The notes under the pieces were generated by a model that made no database searches, was not told the origin of the DNA, and was given only the letters and a program-made list of their open reading frames with translations. Source: Armillaria gallica (taxonomy: Eukaryota > Basidiomycota > Agaricomycetes > Agaricales > Physalacriaceae). From it: a stretch of 64,000 bases of DNA. The translations under genes and the position numbers were made by a program. The number at the start of each line of letters is the position of its first letter. Positions within the stretch are counted from its first letter, which is position 1. The stretch spans positions 124,001 through 188,000 of the forward strand of contig JBANDB010000022.1 of assembly GCA_037576215.1 (NCBI GenBank), in the 5' to 3' direction. This document shows positions 1 to 12,504 of this stretch, one piece after another.

Positions 1-618
1 ACCACTGACCATGATAATGGACTCTATAAAGCACACAAGTTAGCAAAGAAGGAAATCACTTGGGCCTTCACCTCTAAACTGAAAACAGACGAAAAGAAAA
101 TGAGGAAAGGGAATAGAAGGGAGTGGGATGTGATGTGATGATGGAGTCTAAGCGAAAACCATCGCTTCCATTTGCAAACTGGAGGCGATTCCGCATGCTA
201 GCAGAAAAAGAAAAACCAGATCTCAGGAATAAGTGGACATCGGGTTCAATATTTCCGTATTTTTGACAGGCCATTGATTCGTCGTCCAAGGGACAGAGCC
301 TGTTCACTTATTTTATCAGGGCTACGCTTCCTCAGTATACCGGCATTCAAATATTGGACGCTTGTCTTGAGGCTCGGAAGTTTGAACAAACGTCCGAGAG
401 GATGGATACTTGGCCAAGTCGATGTCGGATTTGATTTGATTTATCTAATATCTATAAGGCTGGGCGTTAGCATTTTCAGGTGGGCGAGGGTATATTCACG
501 CATAGAGTACATATTTTCAGACATGACCTTTGGATGATGTCAAAAATTCAGCGGAAAATGGAGGGAAAAGTAAGAGGAACTTACAGGTAAGACGAGCATG
601 CTACATGCATTATGACGC
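1..618. repeat. Duplicated segment, copy 1 (left part)
   Basis: This segment matches 16688-17326 in the same orientation, with mostly transition differences; it starts before the window and resumes just after the solo LTR at 1072. Both strands contain open stretches. A minus ORF of 77 codons (74-307) is conserved at the same length in copy 2. A plus frame from 138 is also conserved, but here it has TGA where copy 2 has CGA, about 125 bases downstream. I recognise neither protein, so the coding strand is undecided. It is probably a decayed gene or an anonymous dispersed repeat. Confidence 0.7.
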
Positions 619-1071
619 TGTTAGGGATATCGGGCCTTTTCCGGTCGTACATGAGTCAACACATGCTTTCTCTCGGCGTTCTCGGTCTTGACCTCGGCCT
701 ACTGGCATTTTCTCATATTTTCTCTATTCTTCTTGCTAATACTAGAATGCGATGGAATCTTGTAGAATAATACTGACTCGAGTCCTTACTAGTAGTGTAT
801 AAATACTTACCTGACATTGTATTAGGATCTCTAAGCCTAATTTTACTACTCTTCAACGTCCACTTAACTGTGTGATCTAAGCATTTCTGATCGGTTACGC
901 CTAGCGCTTGCTGTTCCGTTTGCCTTCCAACTACGCCTAGCGCTTGGTAGCACTCATATCGGATCCCTCTTGGTGGTTGGAACTCGCTCTCGGTCATCTT
1001 CGCTCACAAATTGGGTTTTACTCGAGTATTCATTACTTCTTGTATTACTCTAAATACTCTGATTCTTAACA
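619..1071 (+). mobile_element. Solo LTR (453 bp) with 5-bp target duplication
   Basis: The element begins TGTTAGGG and ends CTTAACA, giving LTR-type TGTTA/TAACA inverted ends. It is flanked on both sides by GACGC (614-618 and 1072-1076). A TATA-like TATAAATA lies near 798-806, which sets the orientation. The paralogous segment at about 17323-17328 reads straight through this site without the insert and so serves as an empty allele. No internal retroelement sequence remains, as expected after LTR-LTR recombination. Confidence 0.88.
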
Positions 1072-1319
1072 GACGCCTCCCAGGGCCACATTATATCTAC
1101 CAGATGTAGTGAAAATAGGCGCGTGGCACTTCCGGCACCAATGAAAGCGGAAGCCTGATGTATGGATGATCAAGCGCAATGCTGGGAGGATACATACGAC
1201 GGGAATATGATGGGACTGACAAGATCATGCTTTGGAGTCATGCTCAATGAGAGCAAGACTACATGATTTGAATAGCGCCTTGAACCACAGTCAAATATTG
1301 TCGCAGAAGGAGGGAGGCA

Positions 1320-1634
1320 ATTGGAGAGATAGGATCCTTCGACTTTTCCGATAATAAACGTGTTATATTTGCTGCCGCTGGTCCACATGGACAGCCTGTA
1401 AAGGTATTCAATGATGATGGATATCCACCATCTATCAATGTCTTCTCGAGACGGTTGAGGGGTCGAGTATAAGGAAACGGACAGATGAATGAAGAGTATT
1501 GTTCAGCATGGCATGTCATAGAGATAGAAAATCAAGTACAGTTCAGTACTTCTGAAATTGAGCCCACGTTCGTACCTGAATTCAATGGCGATTCGCAACT
1601 CTTCACACATCTCCGTGTAAAACGGTCATCATGA
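1320..1634 (+). CDS. Unrecognised exon-like coding stretch
   Basis: Two open stretches read like protein. The first (1320-1461) contains DNKRVIFAAAGPHGQ and NDDGYPPSINVF. The second (1507-1634) contains WHVIEIENQVQF and EFNGDSQLFTHL and ends in TGA. A phase-compatible short intron between them (about 1462-1506, ending TTCAG) joins the frames, although its donor is weak. No start codon or N-terminal exon could be placed. It may be the 3' end of a gene or a relic. I do not recognise the family. Confidence 0.3.
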
Positions 1635-2849
1635 CATCTCCCGCGAAGCGAGGGTCTTTGGTACTCGTTAGAACCCGAGAAAGGTTGAATCATTCGCCTG
1701 TGAAGAACAATGTTTATTTTGTAGCCTCTTGTGATCAGACCCACTCACTTGTATCTTCTGTGCCTTTGCCTATCGAGGCACGAGAGCAAACGGGTACTAT
1801 ATCACTAGTAGTAATAGAGCGGAGAAGTGAAGAAGATGGGCAGAAGAATCCGGAGCGATCAACTCAGCGACGGGGATCATCCTGATGGGACTAAAACGGA
1901 TTCCCCACATCAACCGGACTGTGGACATAAGCTGCGACGTTTGAGGGCTGAACGGATTCGTAGCAGGCTTAGGCTTAAGAAAAACGCGCTGTATTCTCGA
2001 TCAGACACAGATTGAATCAATCAAAGAGCGGGACCCACGTACCGCACTGATATGTATACGGGTAATCGACTAAGACTCCGAGTCACAGCAACTTGATGCT
2101 GTTAAATATAGCCCGTTCATTGTCGACGTTGAAGCCGCCACCAATATAACATACCCACTAGAGATCGAGTGTGAATGGGGACCACCCAACAGAAATAGAA
2201 GTTCAATACCGTTAATACATTCTCCAATTGCGGTAAAGCAACTTGAATGCGATAAAGGAGTTTTTCCTGTAATAGGGTCATCAGCTAGGTACCAGTGCAT
2301 TACATTACGGTCGTGGCGATCTTAGAGACACCGATTCTTCTCATGTGGCGTCCCTGCAAAAGTCTAGTGATGGGTGGGAAAGAAAGGCGCGTGATTTGAA
2401 ATTTCATCCGTCAGACAGTCACCTGGTCATTACGTCACGCGTCGCGTTGACCTTCCTCTGACCTTTCGAGCAACTTTCGGGTGCGAGTCTTCAAGAGCTG
2501 ATACATTACAGCACAGGGGGACGGCTTGAACTTTCTCCACGAAATACGGTATCCAGTAACACATGTTAGAAATTTCAACCAAGGTATCATGCAAACGCAC
2601 TGCGGTCCCTTCTACTAAAAAAAATTGAACTCACGCAGTCGATTCATAATGAACACGTACATCGGGGATTTTGTCCTCTATATGACACTGCAACCTGACA
2701 TTCGCAAATTCTCTTCCAGCCGCTAGTCAGACTCGGATCTGTCCAAGGAAGATCCGTTTAGGTTCGGATGTGCGGCACACAATTCTAACAACCAAGCGTC
2801 CAATTACAGGGTCCTTCTCCTACTCTGTCTGCATCCCTATGGTCTCTCA
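1635..2849. other. No gene seen
   Basis: Short overlapping ORFs on both strands only, with no consistent coding signal, repeat ends or RNA gene. Confidence 0.5.
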
Positions 2850-3475
2850 CGACTGAGGGATTACAATGCTATATTGACATATCCTCGCGAAGCGCAGCAA
2901 ATTCTCCGCTCCTTCGTTTTCCCCGCCCTCCGTAAACTAAGCATCAAAAGCCATGACGAGGACAAAGACAGCAGCGCTGTCTTGGTCGACGTGTTGAAGT
3001 ACGTCCGGGTTGAGGAGTTGCTTGACACCATGCTCGCCGGGATCTCACTTCCCCAGAAGACTTTCCGGAACGAGAGCTAAATGGGGCCGAGGGGGAATCG
3101 CTCTCTCCGATCCTTCAGTTCCTTCGCCGGCTGACACGCGGGATTCTCTTTCAGCTCGTGTTGGAGTATCACCCCTATAATTTCTTGAAGTACATGGATT
3201 ATGGGAGTGAATTCGTAGGAGGCAAGGTCAGCCTGTGCGTACTCAACACACTGATTGTAAAGATGGGTGCTGAGCACGAGAGTGTAAGTGTCATGTACTT
3301 TATACGCGACAGAGTGGAGCTGGGAATTTCTTTATGGGGTGTACGTTGGTCCAGTCATGGAGCACTTGATTATTATCGTGAAGCGAAATGTCCAGGAAGA
3401 GGCCGAATGACTTGGAGACCTGAAGTTAGCGAAGGATCTGAGATTCTTTTCCGTAACGTTGTGTTAATGAATTAA
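2850..3475 (+). pseudogene. Degenerate leucine-rich relic, possibly F-box family
   Basis: Two open stretches in different frames follow one another: 2874-3080, containing FPALRKLSIKSHDED, and about 3107-3475, containing ILQFLRRLTRGILFQLVLEY. The 'FPALRKL' style and the leucine spacing resemble the C-terminal leucine-rich part of agaricomycete F-box proteins, but no F-box is visible. The frame change near 3080 argues for a relic unless an intron explains it. The family assignment is inferred from composition and motif style. Confidence 0.3.
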
Positions 3476-4619
3476 CTCCTGTCTACAATCATTCTTCACC
3501 TACGTATCCCGACATATCTGCCTTATACGTATCCATAAATGCTAGCCCGTTAGACGTAGCAAGGGAAGTCGATAGCGAACCAGACCCGAGTTCAGTTGTC
3601 GGCACGTTTTAACAGAAAAAAGCATGCCAGTATATTACATGACGAGGTGGACGATCCTGCGAAGGAAAGCGAGATTGAATGGATTAATGTAAGTATCTGA
3701 GCTTACCTCGTATAACTAGACTAAAGGGACAGCATTACGCAGGAACAGGCTGTTAAATTTGAACTTTGAGATTCCACCATGTACTGAATGTTCGGTGTAA
3801 ACAAGACTTGATTGCTCATTACCAGACTTGTGGGTAAAATCACGGCTCCGATAGGATGGGGAATCAGATAGAGCACGCCGACGGTGATTGAGAGCTTCAT
3901 TGCGACGACACGTAGACTTGTACATGTAAAAGAAAGTGACTATACGAAAGCGCGTCAGCCCAAGAAAAACCAAGAACGAATGTACAACCGACCTTTGCAA
4001 AAAATAAATCCCGAATACCAACAAACCTTCATCCATCCGAAACGAAGGCCCTCATTGCCCTACGCAACGACCAGCACTAGTGTCGAAAGGCCTGTTATAT
4101 AGTACATGGGCTTGAAAAATAGAGTGAACACAGAACTCACTTGATACATCCCATCAGCCTTGGATGTTGTCTTTGAATGATCCTCGCTCGCCAGAACACG
4201 TCGGAGTGATAGCTATAGCAGTAGTCGTTGCTGGGCGGGTGTGAGTCAGAGACCATGTCAATCCACGACTGTCAGAAACGCAATGCTCACCATGAAATTC
4301 TAAATCGTCTGCGTGCGTGCGCATGTACATCAAAGGAGATACATCTCTCAGTTCGAGATAGATGTAAAAAAAGGGAGGTGATATGCGGAGGTAATAAGAA
4401 TTAGAGGGATAATGACGCTCTAAGCGCAGATCCCTGATTCATTTCTTGGCCGGGCTGGACGTTTTGAGATACTCCATCGAATAGAATCCTGATATTGGAG
4501 TGAGGAAAACATCAATGAATAAGCGCAAATGGTATAGTCAAAGCTACGAAGTTCTATAATCGCTCCCTAATTTATCCACGGCCTCCTGGACACTCAAATT
4601 GAGGAGTACGAGGTTCTGT
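3476..4619. other. No gene seen
   Basis: Small ORFs on both strands (for example 3716-4036 minus and 3884-4102 plus) overlap and lack recognisable motifs. No repeat boundaries were found. Confidence 0.5.
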
Positions 4620-6430
4620 ACCAATCACAGAAAGGCGAAGCTTGCTATTCTACTTCGTAGGTGGAGGTTCGACGATGATGATAATCAGGCATCTTGTATT
4701 TTCGAGCCGAATGGGTTGGTCTCCAGGTAGCAAAGAAAATGTACGCATGACGTCATCTGGGGACGACGTTCAGCGGGAGTCGACAGGGACGGAGGAGAAA
4801 GCCTACAGCTCCTAGAACACCTCTCTTCCTTCCGCTGGCTCCACCTTCGCATTCCCGGCCCACGCCCGAGTCGCCTCCGAACACTCGCCTTCCACGCGCA
4901 CCACGACATTCGGCATTAGGAGACGCGTCCAGGCCGCCCTCACACCCTCGTTATCTACCACAGTGTGCGTGTTCACGATGAAGACGACCTCCTCTAACCG
5001 AGTACCCGTATCCAGCATCCTCCTCGTCCAGTCCAGCACGGATATCGCCGTATCCACCAGATTAACCTTGGTTTTCTTAGGTACCAGGGCGCGACGAACC
5101 TCATATCGGTCTGTATACGCCAGTGGGACGAAGACGGTGAGGGAACGGAGGTAACTGATGTCGGGTACGGGGGTGACATCTTGAGAGAGATTAGACGAGC
5201 AAAAAGAGAAGAGACACCACTCACGATCGAGGTTCTAATGAGACCCTCTCCAATCCAATAGCATCGCCCTCTCCAACCTCGGAGCGTGGCCGAAGAGTTC
5301 ATGCACGCCTGGTATCCAGCTATCCACCTCCGACGTCACCGGAAACACTACCTCTCTCAGATTCTCCAGCGAGATGACGCCGTCTCTCCCAAAAAGGAAG
5401 GGCATCCACCTCGCACGTAGGTATCCTGTCCCGACCTTGAGCGTCTCCAGACCATTACAAAGCCCGTCCTCATGACTATCGTCCTCGTCGTCGCTTCCGC
5501 CAACAGTGACAACGTTGATCGCCAATCTCCTCAACAGCGGCACACAGCGAAAGAACGTTCCTAATTCGGCAAGACTGCTGAAGAACACGCCGTCAAGTGT
5601 AAGGCTCGTCAGCTGCACCAAGAAGATTCCGTTCACGCCACTCCTCACTCTATGCCGCGTATCCAAGTACATCTGCCCTGAGAACGTAACCCTCCGAAGC
5701 GAGGCGAGCAGAGGTAGCACCCTCGGCAACGCCTCTGCCCATGCATCTGTACGCATTCCCTTATCCCCCGGCAGCCTCCGCTGAAAGATCGTCATCTCCT
5801 CGACGAGCGGAGCCTTATCCACAAAGAATCGCGTGCATCGACTATTACCAGGGTAGAACGTGATGTGTCTGAAGAGATGGTGTTGGCATCGAAGGAGAAA
5901 CGCGCGCGAGACCAGGGAGCTGGCTGTGAGGGCTGGGGTGTCATCTGCAAGGTGGTCGATGATGAGGTCGTAGAGTTCGGAGTAGAGGGCAGCCTTGAAG
6001 GAGGAGCGTTGAGGGCATGGTATATGAGTGTTCCAGTATGATTATGAGATGGACGGGAACAAAACGAGCTCTCAGGGTCCCGATCGTTGCCAACGAGACA
6101 CTGACGCGTCTTGCTCTGTTCTCGAAGTCTTCCTATGGAACGTCGTTCATTAAGGGGTCGTCCTGTCTGTCGTCCTGCCGTCTTCTACTCCTCCTCAGCA
6201 GCTAGACCTCGGAGTGTCTTATTCGGTCTCTAGCTCGACGATTGCTCGTGAGAGAGTACTGGCCATCATGAGAAAGTGAGGTGCCTGTCTAACAAGTGTT
6301 AGTGATGTCAGGTATAACCGAACAATGACAGTTTTGAATGTTGCGTACCGTGCCTGCTAACGACGCCAACATCATGGCGTAAGGAGAATTACGTCGGCAC
6401 TTGCCGGGATAACAACCGTCGGGAAAATCC
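4620..6430. repeat. Direct duplication, copy A (partner 12505-14410)
   Basis: The segment aligns along its length with 12505-14410 in the same orientation, including both flanks of the F-box ORF. Shared landmarks include GGTGGAGGTTCGA on the left and ACAAGYRTTAGTG plus AATGTTGCGTACC on the right. Weaker similarity continues downstream: 7065-7090 with 14605-14630, and 8850-8890 with 15635-15680. The original duplication was therefore probably longer, about 3.5-4.5 kb. Confidence 0.8.
4803..6000 (-). pseudogene. F-box/LRR pseudogene, copy A
   Basis: A decayed paralogue of the F-box ORF at 12721-13908. The N-terminal F-box-like part lies near 5850-5985, and the longest open piece is 5235-5822. 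That piece ends in TAG where copy B has CAG (Gln), directly before the conserved short intron (GTGAGT...CTCAAG, 45 bp in both copies). The remaining C-terminal part is open from 5057 to 4812. It probably no longer makes a full substrate adaptor. Many differences from copy B are transitions. Confidence 0.7.
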
Positions 6431-7336
6431 CGTAAGCTTGCCGCCATGGATCAAGGGGGCGGCGGGATTCAAAAAAGACACATGACGTACATTTTCGCGT
6501 TTAAGGATGGCCTGACCCCCCCTCCCCCCCTCTCCTGCCATATACGGCAATGATATGTACATATTAGGACAGCTTAGTAACATAATCTTAGTTACCGGAG
6601 AGGTGCCGGTATGTGCCGGTTGAATGCTGATAGTTGCCGGGTGGCTACTCTATCTCACTTTGGCGAGGAACCCATCTAAGATGAGTCTTTTAGCACTAAA
6701 CAGTCTCTACTCACATAAAGCCGTTGAAATAAAGCTATAATGGACCACCAGGTAAGTCCTAGAGCATTATATGGCCTAAAATAGGACATGCAAAGTGTAT
6801 GTCACTTTTGCGTTTAAGGCTCAGACCCCTCCCCCCCCCCCTACCCTATGTGCCGGATTTTAGCCGCGCCTCCCCCTTGCCATGGATATTCAGCGCGGCC
6901 AAGTCCTAATCTGAATGCACCCTAAGTAAGTCTCCTAGGTCCAAGCGCTATAGTTTCCTTGGTGTTTCTGGCAGGCACTGACTACTTATCTGCATCAGAT
7001 ACTCTGGAGTGCTCACACTTTTATTATTGCACCCATGCTCCGAGTCCGGGGTCAATATTTCAGAGCGTACGCAACACTTATCCTCTAGGCTGTGATATTC
7101 ATTCCTCGATTCATCCATGACCTGATCTAGAGCGTGTCTCTATCCCAGAAAGATGACATGCAAATGACCGTCGTTCCCGAATAATAGGACGATGCCTTAA
7201 TGGTAGGCTCAGGCTTGATAAAGATCAAGTCCCTTCTTTGTCGTACGAGCCCCGATTCACCTCACCTCAACGACAACCCTAACAACGAGTGAGCGTCGTC
7301 ATATCTGCCGGGATATGTCAAGAGTCCGCGACACTG
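6431..7336. other. Non-coding, with two C-rich tracts
   Basis: No gene seen. Two similar blocks, near 6495-6545 and 6808-6850, each have GCGTTTAAGG followed by a long run of C, with several TGCCGG words around them. This looks like a local duplication of low-complexity sequence. Confidence 0.5.
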
Positions 7337-7573
7337 CAGAGGCTGGTGCATTTTTAATGGCCTAAATTGGGACCTTAAAAGGTTTCGATTTCAGTTTCAG
7401 TTTTTACGCGGTTGTCTTGCCCGCTGTAAAACGAACAGGTACCTCGAATCCATTGTTCTATAAGGGAAATTTTTTTCATGCCATTTTACTGATAGCCTTT
7501 ACAAAGGCTTCGCTGAATCAAAACCTTTTAGTAGGGTTTCATTTTTTTACCGGCTAAAATGAACTGGCCTCTG
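7337..7573. mobile_element. Small inverted-repeat element, MITE-like
   Basis: The left end reads CAGAGGCTGGTGCATTTTTA and the right end, on the other strand, CAGAGGCCAGTTCATTTTAG. Further inside, GGACCTTAAAAGGTTT pairs imperfectly with the AAACCTTTTAGTAGGG side, so most of the 237 bp could fold. CAGAGG is a common hAT-type terminus, but the 8 bases on each side do not match, so no target duplication supports the class. There is no coding capacity. Confidence 0.42.
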
Positions 7574-9391
7574 CTGTGATCCTGCCCCTTGCACTTGAAA
7601 CATACCCGTGTTAACTCTCCTCCCTCCCCTCTCTAGTCCCCAACCAACTCCCGGTTATTATTGCACCGTCAAGGTGAATGCTCCCCCTGCTTACTCGCCA
7701 CGCCAGATGGTGCTTTTCATTCAACGCCTCGCATCCGGCCGGATGATCAATGCATAGGAGAGTCGTGCTCCTAGCTAGGGTATATCCTGGCAATATGCTT
7801 CTCCCTCTCCTCCTGCATGCTCTACCCCTTCCGTATCTTCTTTTTCACCATTCTGGCGGCAGGCTCCATTCGAATACAACTATTTTTTTCTTTTCTTTTC
7901 GGCCCCTCCCCCCTCCTTGAATGCGGAACTGGATATTCGTTCGTGGGATGTATCTCCGAGGTTAACCAGATGCCGCGACTTTGCAAGCCTGGCAGATGAA
8001 CTCGTCTAGGATGAAGTGCAGTCGCTTTCCTTCTCCGTGTTTAATGGAGGGTTGAAGAATCCAGCTTCATGTGTCTACGTGCTGGCAAGGGAGCGCAATC
8101 ACGAGTCAACTTTCATATTACGAGCAGAGGATCAGGATTAGAGAAGATGAGATTATTGTACACAACATTTCTTCTTCAACCTGAAATTTCTCTAACCCTC
8201 AGCAGAAGTGCGGGACGTCTATTAACGATCGCAAATACCAATGTGTGTGAAAGCCTTCAAGGACGTCTTGTTTCCTCGTCTTCAAAGTCCCATTCTTTCC
8301 AGCATCGATCACCGTCATGTCTGCGCTGGCTTCCCGTTCGAAAACCTATTCGCATCAACCCCTTTTCCTGCGAGCTCTCCTCACGAGTAACATTGAGACG
8401 CGAACTCCCAATCAAGGTTCCAGATGGTGGTTTTCATTCCGAGTCAACACCTCCCAAAGCTACGCGGGGGAGTACCTGCTCCTGATTTTGAGGAGCAGGC
8501 GGGAAAGGAGGGGTATGATGACCCTTACAGCGCGCTTCTCGTTCATCCACCGCATATTCCTTCCTCACGCTTTATCTCTGGCCCCATTCATTGCAACCGA
8601 CAAACAAGCCATGAGTCCTGATGCACCTCCCACGCTCGAAATTGGGCGCAGTTCAGGTGCTTGTCTCGTCAGAATCCCTTCGCTGCAACCTCAATTTTCG
8701 TTATCGGTACTCTCCTCAACGCATGCTTCCCTTTTCTGCATCAATCTCAAGGGACTCGAGTCTCGCTTCCTTTCTCCAGAATCCACTCACCGCCTGGTTC
8801 GAGAGTCGCGCGACCGTCGATTTATATCCAATGAACGCGCCACCCTGTTGACCGATAACAGCCGATAACCTGGCTCAAATACAAGATGTCTGCTCGCTTT
8901 CTCCCATTCATTAATCAGCGAGACTCGGAGCAGAACTCACCGCGGACTCCGGTGATGATAAAAACCTACCAAACCCACGCAGGTGGCAATTTTCATTCAA
9001 TACTTCTCGTCCGACGTTTCTGAAGCCGCAGATGTAGGACAGGAGAGTCGGGAAATGCCTTCTCCTAGTTTTTGGACAAGCAGGTAATGAGAGCGTGTCG
9101 TCCTTCTCAGTCATATTTGCCGCTTTCGATGGAGCTATAGTTACTCTTACAGAAGAAGGAGACTATGATATGAGAGCTTCTTGATTGCTTCCCATGGGAT
9201 CGGAAATCCTCATATTCAGCCACAATGGCAACTGAGCGCAGGCTCGGTGCAGTTATAAACTAGACTCTTCATAGTTCTATATAGTTTGCATGTACTATAG
9301 GCATATGCGTATGGGGCAGTACAGAACCAAGAATTTTATGTCGCACTTTGGTGTGTCAACATCCCTTTACCAATACCAGCCAGCCGTGTAT
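7574..9391. other. No gene seen; remote similarity to 14.4-15.9 kb
   Basis: ORFs such as 8317-8868 (plus) have biased composition and overlap other frames without motifs. TTGACCGATAA followed by ATACAAGATGTCT near 8850-8890 recurs near 15637-15677, suggesting that this stretch belonged to the same ancient duplication as the F-box copies. Confidence 0.45.
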
Positions 9392-11139
9392 CTATGCAAA
9401 TTCCAAAGACTGCTTCCATCCAGTTCTTTTTCCGTTCATGTTGGAAAAAAATCGTAAACTGGAATCAGCCTTCTGGGTTTCGGTTTCAAAACGCGGACAA
9501 TTCCAGAGATAATCGCTGCTTACCTGACCATAATTGACATACCCTCCGCTTTCAACTCTTCCAGAGATGCTTTATCCGCAGCGCTGAGAATGGGTTTGTA
9601 TGGAAGTTTTTTATCTGCCGTGATATGCACCGACCCCTCAAAATTCCTCAAGCTACTATGTTTTCGTGACAACGCCGTCTGGACGAACCGCTCTCCAATA
9701 TATCGACCATGTTTTGCAAGAGTACAGCTCCTAAAAGTAATTTTCAACGTCCGAAGTGCAGGAAGCATGTTTGGCCGATTTATGAACGAAAACACCTTAT
9801 CGATGTTCTCTCTCGGAGGAGTAAAGCCTACATCGAGGTACGTCAGGGTGGGGCACTGCGAAATGACATCTTCAAATGCGGGCCCGAAGACCACGATGGG
9901 CAAGAGTGTCGCATGCGTTAAGACGCACCCAGAACTTTTCAGTAGGGCGCCCACCTGACTTGTGAAGTTCGGTGTGATTGCATTCTTCCACAAGTCCGCA
10001 TCTCCTTTCACGACTTGCAGTTTTTCCAATGCAGGAAGGATCAGTTCGGAAGGCAAAAACAGCGGGTCCATGTCGGAAAGGACGTCAAGCATTTGAACAG
10101 CAGGGAGAATGATACTGCTGCCGCCGTTCGTCGTATCACTGGGAAGGCCCATAGGGTCACCTTTTGGGTAGATCGTCAGATGTTCAACGTTTTTCACAGA
10201 ACGCAGCACATGAAGAAAGTATGACATGTCACGGAAGCCATTCAGAGTGAGCCTCCGGATCTGCTGCCATGGGAATACTAACTGTCCCTGTGAGTCACGG
10301 ATGGCAACTGTGCATAGCCGTGGGGCCACATCAAGAATATCGTGGGGGTACGTTGATCCATCAGAAGCAATGCGCGCATCGATGGAAATGCTTTCTAACA
10401 TCGGCACACGCCCTCTCAGGCGCTGGAGCTTGTCGCAAAGCAATGCGCCACCATGAGAGGCATCGAGATATGCGACCTTCCATCGAGGTGCATGATCGAG
10501 AAGCATATCGAGCATCCCTACATCTTTGTTCGACAGCTTTTTTGGCCTCTGCCTAGCAGGTTTAATGTAGGAAATAACTAGTGGGACATCTCGAGATAGC
10601 TCAAGCGCGCGACCTACACACTCCACGTTGGATGCTCCTTTGGAAGTGGAGCGCAACCATTCGAGTTCAGGCATCGCGATGAAATTGTATGGTCGTGCAG
10701 TGTAGGCTCGGATATCGGTAGCGACATGTATCTTCGACCAGAGTATGGGCGTCTGCGTGGCGATGTCTCTCCACTCCGTGCACGTATGAGTGGCAACCCA
10801 AGCAAAGTCTCTAACGTTCGCTGCATTTGAAGACGCAAGAAGAAAGATCTCCCGCATGATATCAACGGGTAACTTCCGAATGGGAGATGATAGAGCACGT
10901 TGGTGGCGCTCAACGAGGTCCTGAACACGGGACTGCTCGCAGAGCATTTCCTCACGGGCTTCCTCGTAGTAATGGAGAATAAGAGACAATGTGGCTATAG
11001 CTTCATCTTTCTCAGTGATGATATCGTCAAGATGGGCAGACTTTGCAGATAAGGATGAAAGGGAATCTTTGATCAAAGCACAGTCGTTGTGTGATGGGGC
11101 AGCATTGGATAGAATGAATGATTCTAGGGAATATTCCAT
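9392..11139 (-). CDS. F-box protein, agaricomycete F-box-like/LRR type
   Basis: A putative substrate-recognition adaptor of an SCF ubiquitin ligase. The first in-frame ATG gives MEYSLESFILSN (11139). The N-terminal region looks coiled-coil (KSAHLDDIITEKDEAIATLS), followed by the F-box-like core SPIRKLPVDIMREIFLLAS with a downstream CTEWRDIATQTPILWSKIHV, which is typical of mushroom F-box families. A long leucine-rich C-terminal part follows. The uninterrupted ORF stops at 9520, but that stop lies in a GTAAGC donor (AG|GTAAGC). A 65-bp intron (9459-9523, ending TGATTCCAG) would add a last exon ending at 9392, SLRFFSNMNGKRTG and a few more residues. The same donor survives in the relic at 46.9 kb. 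The target is unknown. Confidence 0.75.
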
Positions 11140-11945
11140 GGAGTAGCCATACGTTTTGCGGGCACCGGCGTAATAGTCCAACTTTTGGTCCACATTGCAT
11201 GCTAGGCAAGCCTAGAAGAATCGTTCAATACGAGGGAGTTGAACGCCTAGTAAAACGGATCATGGCTCACCATGGCCGAATTGAAGAGATATCTTTACAG
11301 AATTATTAGACGATTCACTGTACAGGCAGTAGATGGATCTTTTGGCAGGAATCGTTAGATCGATGGGGTCCAGTGATGGCAACTGTCGAAATTCGTCTAA
11401 AGTTGGCTCGTGGGATAGTGTGGGATTCACTGTGTGATTGATCCCGTGATCTCTCCTCTTAGTAACGAACTCAGTCGGAACTCCCACCCTGTTAAGGTGT
11501 CGAGATGTATATACTATCCGAAAGCCCACACGTCTGCCACACGACAATGCATTTTCTCGCTTACACGAGTCCAGGACTGAAGAAAAAGGTTTCTCCTGGA
11601 TACGAGCTTGAGGGCAATATCAAGAGTACTCGAATTACCTCCAGTTCGTCTTCAGCAACACTAAAAAAATCTGACTATATTTACCATTGATTTACCAGCG
11701 AGCAAAGACTATTAAGTCCAAACCATGGCAATTCGTCAATGCGTCATGTTCGGCCATTTCACTGTGACTTAATCTTTTACGTTGTCATTGAGATCAGTAC
11801 GTGTGCCCAGCATGCAGCCGATTCTTATTATCGCATTACCCCTTTCTACGTATTTGATATTTCATAGACACGAGTTATCCACCGAACGGATACATTGTTG
11901 ATTCACCCATCGTCCTTTATCCCGGATCCCCAGCTAAATATTTCA
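11140..11945. other. Upstream region of the F-box gene; no gene seen
   Basis: Probable promoter and 5' region of the minus-strand F-box gene. Short ORFs only. Confidence 0.45.
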
Positions 11946-12189
11946 ATTCCAAGTCGACTTTTGGAAGAATGGTCCAGATGTTTGTTAAAATGCCGCACTT
12001 GGACGCTACTCATGATCGCCTCGAGAGATACTTGGATGCACTGTACAAGCGCGCAGCGTCGACGAGTGCCAAGGTGCCATGTTCACAACACTGAATGGAG
12101 TCGGGCTTGCCAAAGGGTTTGTAGAGCTCAAACTACACATTCCAGCTCGTTATGACTGGTTGACTAAGTATCCACAATTACGAGACTAA
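11946..12189 (+). pseudogene. Unrecognised coding relic with one frameshift
   Basis: Frame 1 reads RMVQMFVKMPHLDATHDRLE and continues through YLDALYKRAAS. At about 12075 the reading moves by one base into GAMFTTLNGVGLAKGF, then LHIPARYDWLTKYPQLRD and a TAA at 12187. Both halves look like real protein and abut at the shift, so this is probably the 3' end of a gene with a single-base indel. The family is not recognised. Confidence 0.35.
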
Positions 12190-12504
12190 ACGTTGTAGCA
12201 ACGAGTATCATCAGCAAAAGCATCAATATACCCTATGATTAAACGACATACGCTGAATTAAGGCATAATATACCCGATCTTTGATGAACCACATACTCGT
12301 ACGCCTAATACCCGTGCATCACCGCCGACACAGCATCTCAAGTCGCGCATCTCGCCAGTTCGCCCACTGCGGTGACCCGGTCCATCCCAAAACAGCGATG
12401 TTGGTACACTGGAACGATAGCCATGAGATTAGACGCGACGTCGATGAACCCTCCCTGATGTATCTATGGCGGCTTCTGTACACGAAGTGAGGAAGATGAG
12501 GTCC

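Noticed and set aside
6500..6850. C-runs as a G-quadruplex control element
   Set aside because: Two low-complexity tracts in a non-coding duplicate; nothing nearby to regulate.
8317..8868. 183-codon plus ORF
   Set aside because: Ser/Leu-rich with no motif, and overlaps equally open frames; no start or splice context supports it.
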